64,000 nucleotides of DNA from Pelomonas sp047654785 (GCF_047654785.1 NZ_JASGKQ010000002.1:372001-436000), one strand, 5' to 3'. Shown: positions 36,801 through 51,800, counted from the first letter of the stretch. The notes: generated by a model not told the origin, from the sequence alone. Numbers and translations: made by a program.

Positions 36801-39800
36801 GGCAGCAACACCTTCCTGTTCGGCCGCGGCGACGGCCAGGACCGGCTCCACTACAACCACCACGGCGGTGACGCATCGCGGATCAACACGCTGCAGTTCA
36901 AGGCCGGCGTGGCGCCGGCGGACGTGCGCTTCAAGCAGGCCGACGACAACTACTTCGGCGGCAACCGGGCGCTGGAGTTCAGCATCGCCGGCACGGCGGA
37001 CACGATCACCGTCAACGGCTTCTTCGTCAACGACGACCCGGCCAATGCGTACAACGGCATCCAGCGCGTGCGCTTCGACGATGGCACCGAATGGGACGTC
37101 GCCTACCTCCTGGCGGCGTTGCTGGCCGGCACGCCGCAGGACGACAACGTCGCCGGCACCTATGCGGCCGACGAGATCCACGGCGGCGCCGGCAACGACA
37201 CGCTGTCTGGCCGCGGCGGCGATGACCTGCTGTACGGCGAAGAAGGCGACGACAGGCTGTATGGCGAGGGCGGCGACGACACGCTGATCGGCGGCGCCGG
37301 CAATGACTGGCTGGACGGCGGCGCGGGCAACAACACGTACTGGTTCGGCCGCGGCGACGGCCAGGACAGCATCGGCTACACCTACGACCGGACCCCGGGC
37401 AAGACCAACACCCTGCGCTTCCGCAGCGACGTGCTGCCCGGCGACGTCAGCGTGCGCCGCGTCTACGGGAACCAGAGCGGCACCCTCACCGGGCTGGAGC
37501 TGGCCATCGTCGGCAGCAACGACCGCATCACGGTCAACCATTTCTTCTACGACGACGACCCGGCCAACCCCTACAACCCGGTGCAGCAAGCCGTCTTCGC
37601 CGACGGCACGGTGTGGGACATCGCCCGCCTCGTCGAGCTGATGAGCGCCGGCACCGAGGCCAACGACCACCTGCGCGGCACCCAGGGCGACGATCTGCTG
37701 ACCGGCGGCCGCGGCGACGACATCCTCCACGGCAACAACGGCAACGACCGCCTGGTGGGCGGCACCGGCAACGACACGCTGTACGGCGAGGGCGGCAACG
37801 ACGTGCTGGACGGCGGCGCGGGCAACGACTGGCTGGACGGCGGCGCGGGCAACAACACCTATCTGTTCGGCTGGGGCGATGGCCGGGACACCATCGCCTA
37901 CACCTACGACCCGGCGGCGGGCAAGCTCAACACGGTGCAGCTGAAGGCGGGGGTGGCGGTGTCCGACGTGCGGCTGCGCCGGGTGACGGGCAGCCAGGGC
38001 GGCAGCAACGAGTCGCTGGAGCTGAGCCTGGTGGGCAGCGAGGACCGGCTGCTGATCAACTATTTCTTCCAGGGCGACAACCCGGGCAGCGCGTACAACC
38101 CGGTGCAGCAGGTCCGGTTCGACGACGGCACGACGTGGGACATCGGCGCCATCCTGGGGCAGCTGTTCCAGGGGACGGCGGACCACGACGTGCTGCGCGG
38201 CACGTCGGGCAGCGACCGGATCGAGGGCGGCCGCGGCAACGACACGCTGGAAGGGGCGGACGGCAACGACACGCTGCTGGGCGGCGACGGCAACGATGCG
38301 CTGTATGGCGGCACGGGCCACGACGTGCTGGACGGCGGCGCGGGCAACGACTGGCTGGACGGCGGCACGGGCGACAACACCTATGGGTTCGGCCGGGGCG
38401 ATGGCCAGGACACCATCGCCTACACCTACGACACGACGGCGGGCAAGCTCAACACCGTGCAGCTGAAGGCGGGGGTGGCGGTGTCCGACGTGCAGCTGCG
38501 CCGCGTGACGGGCAGCCAGGGCAGTGCCGGCGAGTCGCTGGAGCTGGCCATCGCCGGCAGCGAGGACCGGCTGCTGATCAACTATTTCTTCCAGGGCGAC
38601 AACCCGGGCAGCGCGTACAACCCGGTGCAGCAGGTCCGGTTCGACGACGGCACGACCTGGGACGTCGGCGCCATCCTGGCCCTGCTGGGCCAGGGCGGCG
38701 CGGCGCGCGACGTGATCCACGGCAGCACGGGCGCGGACACCCTCTCGGGCGGCGGCGGCGTGAACTGGCTGGCGGGCGGCGCCGGCGACGACCGCCTCAC
38801 CGGCGGCGCGGCGGCCGATTCGCTGTACGGCGAGGGCGGCAATGACGTGCTGGACGGCGGCGCGGGCAACGACTGGCTGGACGGCGGCGCGGGCAACAAC
38901 ACCTATCTGTTCGGCTGGGGCGATGGCCGGGACACCATCGCCTACACCTACGACCCGGCGGCGGGCAAGCTCAACACGGTGCAGCTGAAGGCGGGGGTGG
39001 CGGTGTCCGACGTGCGGCTGCGCCGGGTGACGGGCAGCCAGGGCGGCAGCAACGAGTCGCTGGAGCTGAGCCTGGTGGGCAGCGAGGACCGGCTGCTGAT
39101 CAACTATTTCTTCCAGGGCGACAACCCGGGCAGCGCGTACAACCCGGTGCAGCAGGTCCGGTTCGACGACGGCACGACGTGGGACATCGGCGCCATCCTG
39201 GGGCAGCTGTTCCAGGGGACGGCGGACCACGACGTGCTGCGCGGCACGTCGGGCAGCGACCGGATCGAGGGCGGCCGCGGCAACGACACGCTGGAAGGGG
39301 CGGACGGCAACGACACGCTGCTGGGCGGCGACGGCAACGATGCGCTGTATGGCGGCACGGGCCACGACGTGCTGGACGGCGGCGCGGGCAACGACTGGCT
39401 GGACGGCGGCACGGGCGACAACACCTATGGGTTCGGCCGGGGCGATGGCCAGGACACCATCGCCTACACCTACGACACGACGGCGGGCAAGCTCAACACC
39501 GTGCAGCTGAAGGCCGGCATCGCGCCGGCGGACGTCATCCTGCGCCGGGTGACGGGCAGCCAGGGCGGCAGCAACGAGTCGCTGGAGATCGCCCTCCGCG
39601 GCAGCGGGGACCGGCTGCTGGTCAACTATTTCTTCCAGGGCGGCAATCCGTCCAGCGGCTACAACCCGGTGCAGCAGATCCGCTTCGACGACGGCACCGC
39701 CTGGGACCTGGCCGCCATCGCCGCGCGGCTGGAGACGCCGCCGGACACGATCGCCGTCAACGGCAGCAACCTGGCCGACACGCTGACGGGCACGGACGCC

Positions 39801-42800
39801 GACGAAAGCCTCAACGGCCTGGGCGGCAACGACGTGCTGGCCGGCAAGGGCGGCACGGACTTCCTGTCCGGCGGCACCGGCAACAACACTTATTGGTTCG
39901 GCCGCGGCGACGGCGTGGACACCCTCCTCTACAGCGGCGACACCTCGGCCGCCCGGCTGAACATCGTGCGCCTGGGCGACGGCATCTCGACCGCCGACGT
40001 GCGGCTGCGCCGCGCCTACGACAGCCAGACCTCGCGCGACACGGCGCTGGAGATCGGCATCGCCGGCACGGCCGACCGCCTGCTCATCAACTACTTCCTC
40101 GACGGTGACGACCCCGGCAACCGCTACAACCCGGTGCAGCAGGTCCATTTCGAGGACGGCACGATTTGGACCGTGGCCGAGCTGTTCGCGCGGCTGCTGC
40201 AGTCCACCGACGGCGCCGACACGCTGATCGGTTCCAACGCCGCCGACACGCTGGACGGCGGCGCCGGCAACGACACGCTGTACGGCCGTGGCGGCAACGA
40301 CACGCTGACCGGCGGCGACGGCGATGACACGCTGTACGGCGAGGGCGGCGACGACGTGCTGGACGGCGGCGCGGGCCACGATGTCCTCAGCGTCGGCGGC
40401 GGCAACAACACCCTCCTGCTGGGCCTGGGCGACGGCCGGGACCTGCTGGTCAACACCAGCTACACGACCGGCAAGACCAACACGCTGCAGTTCAAGCCCG
40501 GCATCGGCCCGGCGGACGTGCGGCTGCGCCGCGTGCTGGACCAGGGCGCGCACAGCGACACGGCGCTGGAGATCGCCTACGGCAGCGGCGGCGACGCGCT
40601 GACGGTGAACGCCTTCTTCGACGGCGACGACCCCAACCGCGGCTACAACCCGCTGCAGCGCATCGTCTTCGCGGACGGCACCGTCTGGACGCTGGCCGAC
40701 ATCGTCGCGCGCGTGCTCGCGGGCACGGCGGGCCATGACGTCATCATCGGCACCGACGGGCATGACACGCTGGACGGCGGCGCCGGCAATGACACGCTGT
40801 ACGGCCGCGGCGGCAACGACACGCTGACCGGCGGCGACGGCGACGACCTGCTGTACGGCGAGGGTGGCGACGACACGCTGGACGGCGGCGCGGGCAATGA
40901 CCATCTCAGCGTCGGCGGCGGCAACAACACGATCCTGCTGGGCCTGGGCGACGGCCGGGACCTGCTGGTCAACACCAGCTACACGACCGGCAAGACCAAC
41001 ACGCTGCAGTTCAAGCCCGGCATTGGCCCGGCGGACGTGCGGCTGCGCCGCGTGCTGGACCAGGATGCGCAGGCCCAGACGGCGCTGGAGATCGCTTACG
41101 GCAGCGGTGGCGACGCGCTGACGGTGAACGCCTTCTTCGAGGGCGACGACCCCAACCGCGGCTACAACCCGCTGCAGAAGATCCAGTTCGCGGACGGCAC
41201 CGCCTGGACGCTGGCCGACATCGTCGCGCGCGTGCTCGCGGGCACGGCGGGCAGCGACACCGTCGTCGGCACGGACGGGGCCGACACGCTGGACGGCGGC
41301 GCCGGCAACGACACGCTGTACGGCCGCGGCGGCAACGACACGCTGACCGGCGGCGACGGCGACGACCTGCTGTACGGCGAGGGCGGCGACGACACGCTGG
41401 ACGGCGGCGCGGGCCACGACCATCTCAGCGTCGGCGGCGGCAACAACACGATCCTGCTGGGCCTGGGCGACGGCCGGGACCTGCTGGTCAACACCAGCTA
41501 CACGACCGGCAAGACCAACACGCTGCAGTTCAAGCCCGGCATTGGCCCGGCGGACGTGCGGCTGCGCCGCGTGCTGGACCAGGGCGCGCACAGCGACACG
41601 GCGCTGGAGATCGCCTATGGCAGCGGCGGCGACGCGCTGACGGTGAACGCCTTCTTCGAGGGCGACGACCCCAACCGCGGCTACAACCCGCTGCAGAAGA
41701 TCCAGTTCGCGGACGGCACCGCCTGGACGCTGGCCGACATCGTCGCCCGCGCGCTCGCGGGCACGGCGGGCGGCGACACCGTCGTCGGCACGGACGGGGC
41801 CGACGCGCTGGACGGCGGCGACGGCGACGACACCCTGCATGGCGGCGCCGGCAACGACCGCCTCGTCGGCGGCGCGGGCGACGACAGTCTGAGCGGTGGC
41901 AACGGCAATGACAGCTTCGACGGCGGCCGCGGCAACGACACCCTCAACCCCGGCTCCGGCAACAGCACCTACTGGTTCGGCCGCGGCGACGGCCGGGACA
42001 CGCTGCTGGAATCGTCCTACGGCAGCAGCAAGACCAACACGCTGCAGTTCAAGCCCGGCGTCGGCCCGGCCGACGTCGTCGTGCGCCGCGTGTTCGACTA
42101 CCGCACCGCGCAGTACACGGCCATCAGCATCGGCCTGGCCAACAGCGACGACCAGGTCACCGTCTGCTACTTCTTCTACAACAACGACCCGCGCAACCCG
42201 TACAACCCGCTGCAGCAGGTCCGGTTCGACGACGGCACCGTGTGGGATCTCGACGCGCTCGTCGCCGAGGTGGACAAGGCCGTCGGCATGGACCTGGTCG
42301 TGCAGGACGTGTCGGTCGCCCCGGGCGGCGGCGCCACGGCCTTCCTGTCCGGCGGCCTGGTCACCGTCACCTGGACCACCACCAACCAGGGCCCCAGCGC
42401 CACCCTCGGCGACTTCGCCGACCGCGTCACGCTGCGCTCCGCCAGCGGCGAGGTGCTGGCCGAGCTGCTGCTGCCCCATGTGGTGGCCGCATCCGGCGCA
42501 CTGGCGTCCGGCGCCAGCGTCACCCGCAGCGCCACGCTGAAGCTGCCCGACGGCCCGGCCGGCGCCGGCAGCCTGCTGGCCGTGGTCGAGAGCGACTACG
42601 GCAACACCCAGCAGGAAGGCGGCCGCGGCGAAACCAACAACCGCGGGCAGCTCGGCTTCAGCAGCACGCTGGCCGAGTACATCAACTACGTGAACCTGGT
42701 CGCCAGCGACCTGAGCGTCAGCCCCGCGGGCGACTGGGCGCAGGGCGACACCGTCACCGTCGGCTGGACCACCGCCAACGCCGGCACCGTCCCGCCGGGC

Positions 42801-45800
42801 CGCAGCTGGACCGAGCGCGTGGAGGTGCTGAACCAGACCACCGGCGCCGTCATCGCCAGCCTCACGCAGACCGGCATGCCGGCCGAGGCCGCGCCCGGCG
42901 CCCGCGTGAACCGCACGGCCAGCTTCACCTGGCCCGGCGGCGCCAACGCGGCCGGCGCCATCCGCCTGCGCGTCACGGTGGACGCCGGCAACGAGATCGC
43001 CGAGTTCAACAGCACCGGCTCGCTGGAGCACGACAACCAGTTGCAGGCCGACGTCGAGGTGGGCGGCGACCTGATCGCCCGCCACCTCGGCCTGGACACC
43101 GACACGCCCACGTCCGGCGACGTGCTGACGCTGCGCTGGGAGGACGTCAACCAGGGCCGCGTGGCCACCCACCTCGGCCACCAGGACCGCGTGGTGATCC
43201 GCCAGCGCAACGCCGACGGCACGCCGGGCGCGGTGCTGGTGGACACGCTGGTCAGCTTCGCCGGCAGCGCCGCGCTGCCGCTGGCCGCGGGCGAGGTGCG
43301 CCAGCGCAGCTACAGCTTCGCGCTGCCGCAGGGCGCGCGCGGCGCGGGCACCTTCGACGTCACCGTCAGCGTGGACCGCAGCAGCACCGGCGCCGGCATC
43401 GTCTTCGAGACCAATGCCGACGGCAGCGCCGAGAGCAACAACGACGCGGCCTGGAGCTTCACCGCCGCGCTGCGCACCTATGCCGACCTGGCCGTCACCG
43501 AGCTGACCGTGCCGCCCACGGCCGACGCGGGCGGCGAGGTCGGCGTGGCCTGGACGGTGAAGAACAACGGCGCGGCCGCCGCGACCGCCGCCGGTGGCTG
43601 GGTGGACCGCATCGTGCTGAGCCGCGACGGCATCGCCGGCAACGGCGACGACATCGTGCTCGCCGAGATCCCGCGCGGCGAGGCGCTGGCCGCCGGCGCC
43701 AGCTACGCGCAGACCGCGACCGTGCGCCTGCCCACGCGCATCGACGGCGCCTACCGCATCGCCGTCATCAGCGACGCGACCGCCAAGGTCACCGAGCCCG
43801 ACACGCGCGCCGACAACGCCAGGGTCTCGGCCGCGATCACGGTCGCGCAGACCCATGCCGACCTCGTGCCCACGCTGACCGCCGTGCCGGCCGAGGTCTT
43901 CGCGGGCCGCGGCGCGCGGGTGGCGTGGTCCGTCCGCAATGCGGGCACCGTCGCCACCGACGTGAACCGCTGGGTGGACCAGGTCTACCTCAGCAGCACG
44001 CCCAGCCTGACGGCGCAGTCCACGCTGCTGGGCTCCGTGACCCGCGTGGGCGCGCTGGCCGTCGGCGAGTCCTATGCCGCCGGCCTGGACTTCACCGTGC
44101 CGCGCGACGCGACCGGCGCACGCTACTTCATCGTCAAGACCGACGCGTTCACGGCCGTCTACGAGCTGGGCCGCACGGACAACAACACCGTCGTCGCCGC
44201 GGAAGCCACCACGGTGCGCGCCGAGCCCCGACCCAACCTGCAGATCGAAGGCCTCGGTGCGCCCGCCAGCTGGCGCGTGGGCCAGACCGTGCAGCTCGAC
44301 TACACGGTGCGCAACGCCGGCAACGACGCCATCAGCGGCTTCTTCGGCGAGGAGATCCGCCTCGTCGACACGCTGGGCCGGGCGCCCACGCAGCTGCTCA
44401 CCACCACCTGGGCCTTCCAGACGCTGGCCGCCGGCGGCGTGCTGGCCCAGCACCTCAGCCTCGCCGTGCCCGCGCTGCCGCCGGGCCTGTGGCGCCTGGA
44501 GATCGCCGCCGACCGCGGCAACCACGTGGCCGAATCGAACGAGGCGGACAACGTCGCCGCCCGCGAGATCGCCATCGTCGCGCCCGACCTGCTCGTCGGC
44601 GACCTCACCACCACCGGCCTGCTGCAAGGCGGCGAGGCCATCACGCTGGACTGGGTCACGCGCAACGCCGGCAGCGCGCCGGCCGGCGCCATCCGCGAGC
44701 GGGTCTACCTGTCCCGCGACGGCGCCGTGGACGGCGGCGACACGCTGCTGGGCGAGCGCCTGATCGACGCGCTGGCCGCCGGGGCGTCCAGCGCCGGCTC
44801 GCTGGGCTTCACGCTGCCGGTGGACCTGTCCGGCGCGTGGCGCCTGATCGTCGCCACCGACGCGGCCAATGCCAACAACGAGTCCACGAACGAGGGCAAC
44901 AACCTGGGCGTGCTGGCCGTCGACGTGGCGCAGGACGCCTATGCGGACCTCGCCGTCCTCAGCGTCGGCGCGCCCACGCAGCTGATCGACGATCCGGCGA
45001 CGATGACGGTGACCTGGACCGTCCGCAACGACGGCCCCGGCGCCGGCCGCACCGCCCGCTGGACCGACCGCGTCATCTACAGCAGCAACGACGTGCTGGG
45101 CGACGGCGACGACATCGTGCTCGGCGACGTGGTGCGCGACGGCGCGCTGGCCGCCGGCGCGAGCTACACCGGCAGCCTGGCCTACCAGTTCGGCCCCGCG
45201 TTCAGCCGCCACGGCACCGTCTTCGTGAAGAGCGACGCCACCGGCGCCGTGTGGGAGAACGGCAGCGAGGCCAACAACGTCAGCGACGCCGGCCACGCCA
45301 CCGACGTCATGCCCATCCCCTATGCGGACCTGCGCGTCGAGTCCGTCAGCACGCCGGGCGCGGCCTACAGCGGCCGCGAGCTGGCCGTGCAGTGGACCGT
45401 GGCCAACCGCGGCATCGGCATCACCAACACGACGGGCTGGACCGACAGCGTCTGGCTCAGCCGCAACGCCGACGGCAGCGGCCAGCGCTTCGACCTCGGC
45501 AACGCCGGCCACCTGGGCCAGATGGCGGTGGACGCCACCTACGACCGCAGCATCAGCGTGCGCCTGCCCGACGGCATCTCGGGCGACTGGTACCTGAACG
45601 TCGCCACCGCCGTGGGCAACGGCGTCTACGAGTTCATCCACGGCGACAACAACGTGGGCCGCTCGCTGGCCGTGCCCGTCACGCTCAGCGACTCGCCGGA
45701 CCTGGTCGTCGAGAGCCTGGACGCCCCGGCCACCGCGCAGGAAGGCGCGCTGGTGGACGTCAGCTGGACGGTGCTGAACCAGGGCCTGGCCCGCGCCGCC

Positions 45801-48800
45801 GGCCAGTGGCAGGACACCGTGCTGCTGCTCGCGCCCAACGGCGCCACCGTCGTGCTGGGCAACTACGTCTACGACCGCGGGCTGGACGCCGGCCTGCGCT
45901 ACTCGCGCACCGAGCAGGTCCGCCTGCCGGCCAAGATCGAGGGCGGCTACCGGCTGCGCGTGGTCACGAACAGCCTGGTGGGCACCGGCGGCCAGCCGCA
46001 GGTCTACGAGCACGGCGGCGCGCGCGACAACAACACGGCCACCGACACCGACGCCATCCTCGTCTCGCTCAACCCGCGCCCCGACCTGCGCGTGACCGGC
46101 ATCGAGCTGCCCGCGGAGGTGACCGCGGGCACCAGCACCGGCCTGAAGTTCACGGTGCAGAACACCGGCATGGAGGCCACGTCCGGCCAGTGGCAGGACT
46201 ACGTCTACCTGTCGCTGGACGGCCTGGTCAGCGCCGACGACGTGCTGCTGGCCCGCGTGGACAGCGGTGCCGCGCTCAACCCCGGCGACCCGGGCTACAC
46301 CACCGTCCTGAACGGCGTCGACATCCCCATCCGCTACCGCGGCGACGTCTACATCATCGTCGTCGCCGACGGCGGCAACCGCATCGACGAGTACCCCAAC
46401 GAGGCCAACAACGTCCGTGCCGAGCGGCTGCACATCAACCCGGTCCCGTTCGCCGACCTCGTCACCAGCGACGTGGTGGCGCCCGACCAGGCCGTGCACG
46501 GCGCCACCATCGAGGTCCGCTACAAGGTCACCAACAAGGGCTCGGCCACCACGCGCGGCGATGCCGCGGCGACCAACAGCTGGACCGACACGATCTGGCT
46601 GACCGTCGACAAGACCCGCCCCAACCCGGGCAAGGGCGACATCAAGATCGGCCAGGTCACGCACACCGGCAACCTCGCGGTCGGCGAGGACTACATCAAC
46701 ACGGTCAACGTGAAGATCCCGGACGGCATCCTGTCCGCGCGCTACTACGTGACCGTCTGGAGCGACACCTACGACGCCATCCTGGAGGACACGCTCTCCA
46801 GCAACATCAACCCCGACGACCCGACCCAGGCCGACAACAACAACTACAAGGCGCGCGACGCCGCGGGCATCGGCCCGATGAAGGTGCTGGGCCTCACGCC
46901 GCCGGACCTGGTCGTCAGCAGCGTTGTCGCGCCCGCCAGCGCCGCGGCGGCCGGCCGCTACACCTTCAGCTACACGGTGCAGAACCGCGGCGACGCCTTC
47001 GAGGGCGAGTGGACGGACAAGGTCTGGCTGATGGACAACCCCGACCCGACGCAGGCCCAGGTCGCCTGGCTGCTGGGCGAGTTCAGGCAGCAGCGCAGCC
47101 TGGGCAACGGCGAGAGCTACGGCGCCAGCCAGACGGTGGACCTGGGCCCGGCCGTCAGCGGCGCCTACCTCGTCGTGCAGACGGACGCCGGCTACAACAG
47201 CTACACCGGCCGCAACGAGGTGGCCGAGGTGGCGGAGGACAACAACGTCAACCGCGCGGCCTCCAGCGTCAGCAACGCGCCGGCCGACCTGCGCGTCACC
47301 GACGTCACGACGCTGCCCACCAACTACTCCGGCGAGGAGACCACGGTCACCTGGACCGTGCAGAACTTCGGTGCCGCCGTGTGGCGCGGCACCCAGGGCT
47401 GGCTGGACCACATCTGGATCAGCCCCGACCCGACCTTCATCCCGCAGCGGGCCACGCAGATCGGCTCCGTCACGCACAGCAACGCGACCCCGCTGGGCGC
47501 CGGCGAGAGCTACACGGCCAGCGCCGTCGTCAAGCTGCCGCCGGGCACCGAGGGCAAGTACTACATCTACGTGATCGCGGACGGCAAGCACCGCCCCGGG
47601 TCGCTCGCCCCCGAGATCGGCCGCGACGAAAGCGCCAACCCCAGGCAGCAGTCGCACGACGAGGTGCTGCAGCCGCCCGCGCACAGCGACTACAACGCCT
47701 ACACCCGCGACACCTACTACGCCACCTCGGTCTTCGAGGGCGAGCGGCGCGACAACAACGTCGGCCAGGGCACGCTGGACGTCATCTACCGCGAGCCCGA
47801 CCTGCAGATCGACGCGATCACGGTCGACAACCCCCACCCCAGCTCGGGCGACACCGTCACCGCCACCTGGACGGTCACCAACCGCGGCACCCGCGAGACC
47901 CGCGTGTCCGGCTGGATGGACGGCGTCTACCTGTCGCGCGACGCGACGCTGGACCCGAGCGACCACCCGCTGGTGGACCGCGGCAGCGAGATCGAGATGC
48001 TGCTGCGCGCGCGCCAGGTCCTGCTGACCGACGAGCAGGGCAGGCCGCGCATGCTCAAGCCGGGCGAGAGCTACACGCAGACCGCCACGTTCGCGATCCC
48101 GACCTCCATCAGCGGCGACTTCCACCTGATCGTCAAGGCCGACACCGGCGTCTTCAAGGACCCGTACAACGAGGTGCCGAGCACCATCCGCAGCGGCCTG
48201 AGCGTCATCCGCGAGAGCGGCGCCAACGGCGTGCTGGAGTTCCGGGACGAGGCCAACAACACCGCGCAGATCGCGCTGCCGATCACGCTGGCCACGCCGC
48301 CGGATCTGCAGGTCACGCGGGTCACCGCGCCCGACGCCGTGATCGCCGGCCAGAGCTTCACGGTGGACTTCAAGGTCGAGAACCTCGGCGGCAAGACCCC
48401 GGCGGACCAGGGCAGCTGGTACGACATGGTCTACCTGTCCAAGGACCGCTTCCTGGACCTGAACAAGGACCGCTACCTCGGCTACGTGCAGCACACGGGC
48501 GGCCTGGCCGCCGGGGCCGGCTACACCGGCAGCCTCAGCTTCACCGCGCCGCGCGACCTGGAAGGCCCGTACTACGTGTTCGTGGTGACCGACCCGGCCC
48601 GCATCTGGGGCAGCGGCGAGTCCGGCCAGGTGCTGGAGTTCGGCCAGGACGACAACAACCACGGCGCGGCCATCCAGCCCATGCGCATCGAGACGCCGCC
48701 GCCGGCCGACCTGGTCGTCAGCCAGGTCACCGTGCCGCCCAGCGCCCAGGTGGGCGACGAGGTGGAGATCAGCTTCGTCATCGAGAACGCGTCCATCAAC

Positions 48801-51800
48801 CCGGCCTACGGCCGCTGGACGGACGCGCTCTACCTGTCCGCCGACAACGCCTGGGACCTGGGCGACGTGCTGCTGGGCAAGGTGCTGCACGTGGGCGACG
48901 TGGGCGCCAACGGCCGCTACACCGCCACGCTGACGGCCAAGCTGCCGCCGCTGAAGGACGGCGGCTGGCGCGTCATCGTGCGCCCCGACCTCTACAACGA
49001 GGTGTTCGAAGGCCGGATCAGCTACACCGAGACCGGCCTGAACCTGCCGCCCGGCGAGGCCAACAACCGCATCGCCTCCGGCGCCACGCTGCGCGTGGAC
49101 GTGCCCACGCTGACCGTGGGCCAGGCGCTGTCCACCCCGCTGTCCGCCGGCCAGACGCTGGTCTACAAGGTCAGCGTGGCCGCCGGCGAGACGCTGCGCG
49201 TGCTGCTCGACGCCAGCGCCGCCACCGGCGCCAACGAGGTCTACGTGCGCTGGAACGACGTGCCCACCGGCAGCGCGTTCGACGTGGCCTACAGCAACCC
49301 CGTGTCGCCCGACCAGACCCTGCTGGTGCCCACCACCCAGGCCGGCGACTACTACATCCTCGTCAAATCCCGCCAGGGCGGCGCGGCCACGCCGGTGACG
49401 CTGCGCGCCGACCTGCTGCCGCTGTCCATCACCCGGGTCACGCCCGACCAGGGCGGCGCCGGCGACGACGACCACCGCTGGGTCACGATGGACATCGAGG
49501 GCGCCCGCTTCGCGGCGGGCGCGCTGGTCAAGCTGTCCCGCCCGGGCGAGTTCGAGATCGAGCCCGAGCGCTGGCAGGTGCTGGACGCGACCCGCATCCG
49601 CGCCGTGTTCGACCTGCGCCACGTGCCGCTGGGGCTGTACGACGTGGTCGTCACCAACCCCGATGGCCAGCGCGTCGTCGAACCCTACCGCTACCTGGTG
49701 GAACGCATGATCGAGGTCGACGCCGCGATCGGCATCGGCGGCCCGCGCAACATCGAGCCGGGCGATTCGGCCACCTACAGCGTCAGCCTGCAGAGCCTCA
49801 CCAACGTCGACACGCCCTACATCCGCTTCGACATCGGCGCGACGGACATGGGCAACAGCGAATACGTGCTGGAGGGCCTGAACCTGCCCTACGTCGTGTT
49901 CGGCAGCAACGTCGGCGGCAAGCCCGACGGTGCGATCCGCGCCGGCGACGGCAACAACCAGCAGTACGGCACCACGCCCACCACCGGCGTGCGCGCCGAC
50001 GTGCCCTGGGCCTCGCTGGACGGCATGGCCAACACCCAGGGCTGGAACCTCGCCCCGGGCTATGCGCTCGACGTGGCCGCCAACGGCTTCGCGGGCGCCA
50101 CCTTCCGGGTGCAGACCTACCCGGGCCTGCAGGAGTGGATCAACTACGACTTCGAGGGCCTGCGCGACAAGCTCTACGCGATCCGCCCCGACTGGAAGGC
50201 CGCCGGCCTGCTCGACGAAGGCGTGACCGGCCTGGACAAGATCGCCCCGGGCCTCACGCGCAAGTTCCTGTCCACCGACCCCGAGGTGCACATCACCAAG
50301 GAAGAGGCGCTGGCCATGCCCTTCCGCTTCGACACGCTGGCCAGCGTGACGACGCTGACGCGCGCCGAGTTCGTCGCCGACCAGACCGCGCATGCCAAGC
50401 GCCTGCGCACCGCCATCCTGGCCGACGCCGCGGCGCCCGGCACGCTGGCCGTGCTCGCCTCCGACGAGGCGCAGTGGGTGCAGGGCTGGCTGGGCGCGCT
50501 GGAGGCCGCCGGCCTGCTGCGCCCCGAGGGCCAGGCGCCGGCCATCCGCAGCGACGAGCTGGTGCTGAGCCTGAACGCCACGCTGGCCACCGGCATCCTG
50601 CTGGCCAGGGGCGGCGAGAGCTACCGCACCCAGGCCGACCTGCTGGGCTTCTTCGCCAAGGTGCAGCAGTGGTACGGCGACACGGCCCGCTACGCCGGCG
50701 ACCCGAACGCCGCGCATGCGCCGGTCGACTACGTGGAAGTGCGCCAGTCCGACGACGCCTATGTCGAAGTGCCCGTGCCCGTCGCGCCCGACCCGGCCGA
50801 CCACGACCAGCGCGCCGGCCAGGCCACGCACTTCATCAGCTTCGACGTCTTCGCCGGCAACCGCGCCGAGCTCGAATACCTGCGCCACATCGGCGTGCTG
50901 GACGGCGAGTTCCGCCCGGTCGGCCCGCAGGCGCTGAACCTCACCAGCTACCTGCAGCAGGCCGCGCAGGCGCAGGCCAATGCCGGCGCCGCCGTCAGCG
51001 TGCGCGGCCCGCAGGCGCTGCCGGCGGCCAACGGCTCCACCTACGTGCCGGCCGGCTATGCGCTGCCCTACACGCTGTCGTTCAACAACCCGACCAGCGC
51101 CGCCGTGGGAGAAATCCGCCTGGTGACCGCCCTCGACGGCGACCTCGACGCCTACAGCCTGCGCCTGGGCGACCTGAAGATCGGCGACATCAACCTCCAC
51201 ATCCCCGCCGGCCAGGCCGTCTTCCAGGGCGACTTCGACTTCACCGGCGCCCCCGGCAAGGGCTATGTGCTGCGCGTCAGCGCCGGCATCGACGCCGAGG
51301 CGCGCGTGGCCACCTGGCTGCTGCAGGCCATCGACCCCGACACCGGCGAGGTGCTGCACGACCCGCTGCGCGGCCTGCTGCCGCCCGACGCGAACGGCAA
51401 GCCGGCCGGCGGCTTCGTCAGCTACACCGTCCGCGCCAGCGAACTGGCGCCCACCGGCGCCAACATCAGCGCCGCGGCCCGCGTGTTCTTCGACGCCATG
51501 CCGCCCATCGCCAGCGCCACCATCAGCCACACGCTGGATGCGCAGGCCCCCAGCACCACGCTGACCGTCACCGGCAACGGCAACAACGCCGCCGGCCAGC
51601 CCACGTTCAAGGTGAACTGGAAGGGCGTGGACGACGCGGCCGGCGTGAAGCACGTGACGGTCTACGTCGCCGAGGACGGCGGCGACTTCAGGATCTGGCA
51701 GAAGCAGGTGGCCGGTGCCGAGAGCACCGCCCTGTTCACCGGCCAGGCCGGCCGGCACTACGAGTTCCTGGCCGTCGCCACCGACCAGGCCGGCAACCGC

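Larger units (their letters stand above)
34428..42300 (+). repeat. Array of 15 RTX/haemolysin-related modules in the giant gene
   Basis: Each module pairs GGxGxDxLxGG calcium nonapeptides with a domain reading FGRGDGxD, NTLQFKAG, a GNRALEIAIAG-like strand, VNGFFYGDDP and RVRFDDGTxWD, as in haemolysin-type calcium-binding related domains. The NTLQF-type codon starts at 34515, 35040, 35619, 36252, 36885, 37407, 37929, 38451, 38973, 39495, 39960, 40479, 40998, 41517 and 42036. Periods are 465-633 bp, all multiples of three. The array would fold on calcium outside the cell. Confidence 0.88.

Noticed and set aside
34800..42000. Possible CRISPR or satellite array suggested by the dense short repeats
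   Set aside because: All periods are multiples of three and translate as calcium-binding RTX nonapeptides and their companion domain; there are no repeat-spacer units of CRISPR size.
35610..51758. Minus-strand open frame of 5,382 codons opposite the giant gene
   Set aside because: It is antisense to the RTX/CARDB frame. Its translation is a low-complexity run of V/A/R/H/Q without domains, as produced by complementing GGC-GAC-GCC-rich codons. No ribosome site or family text.
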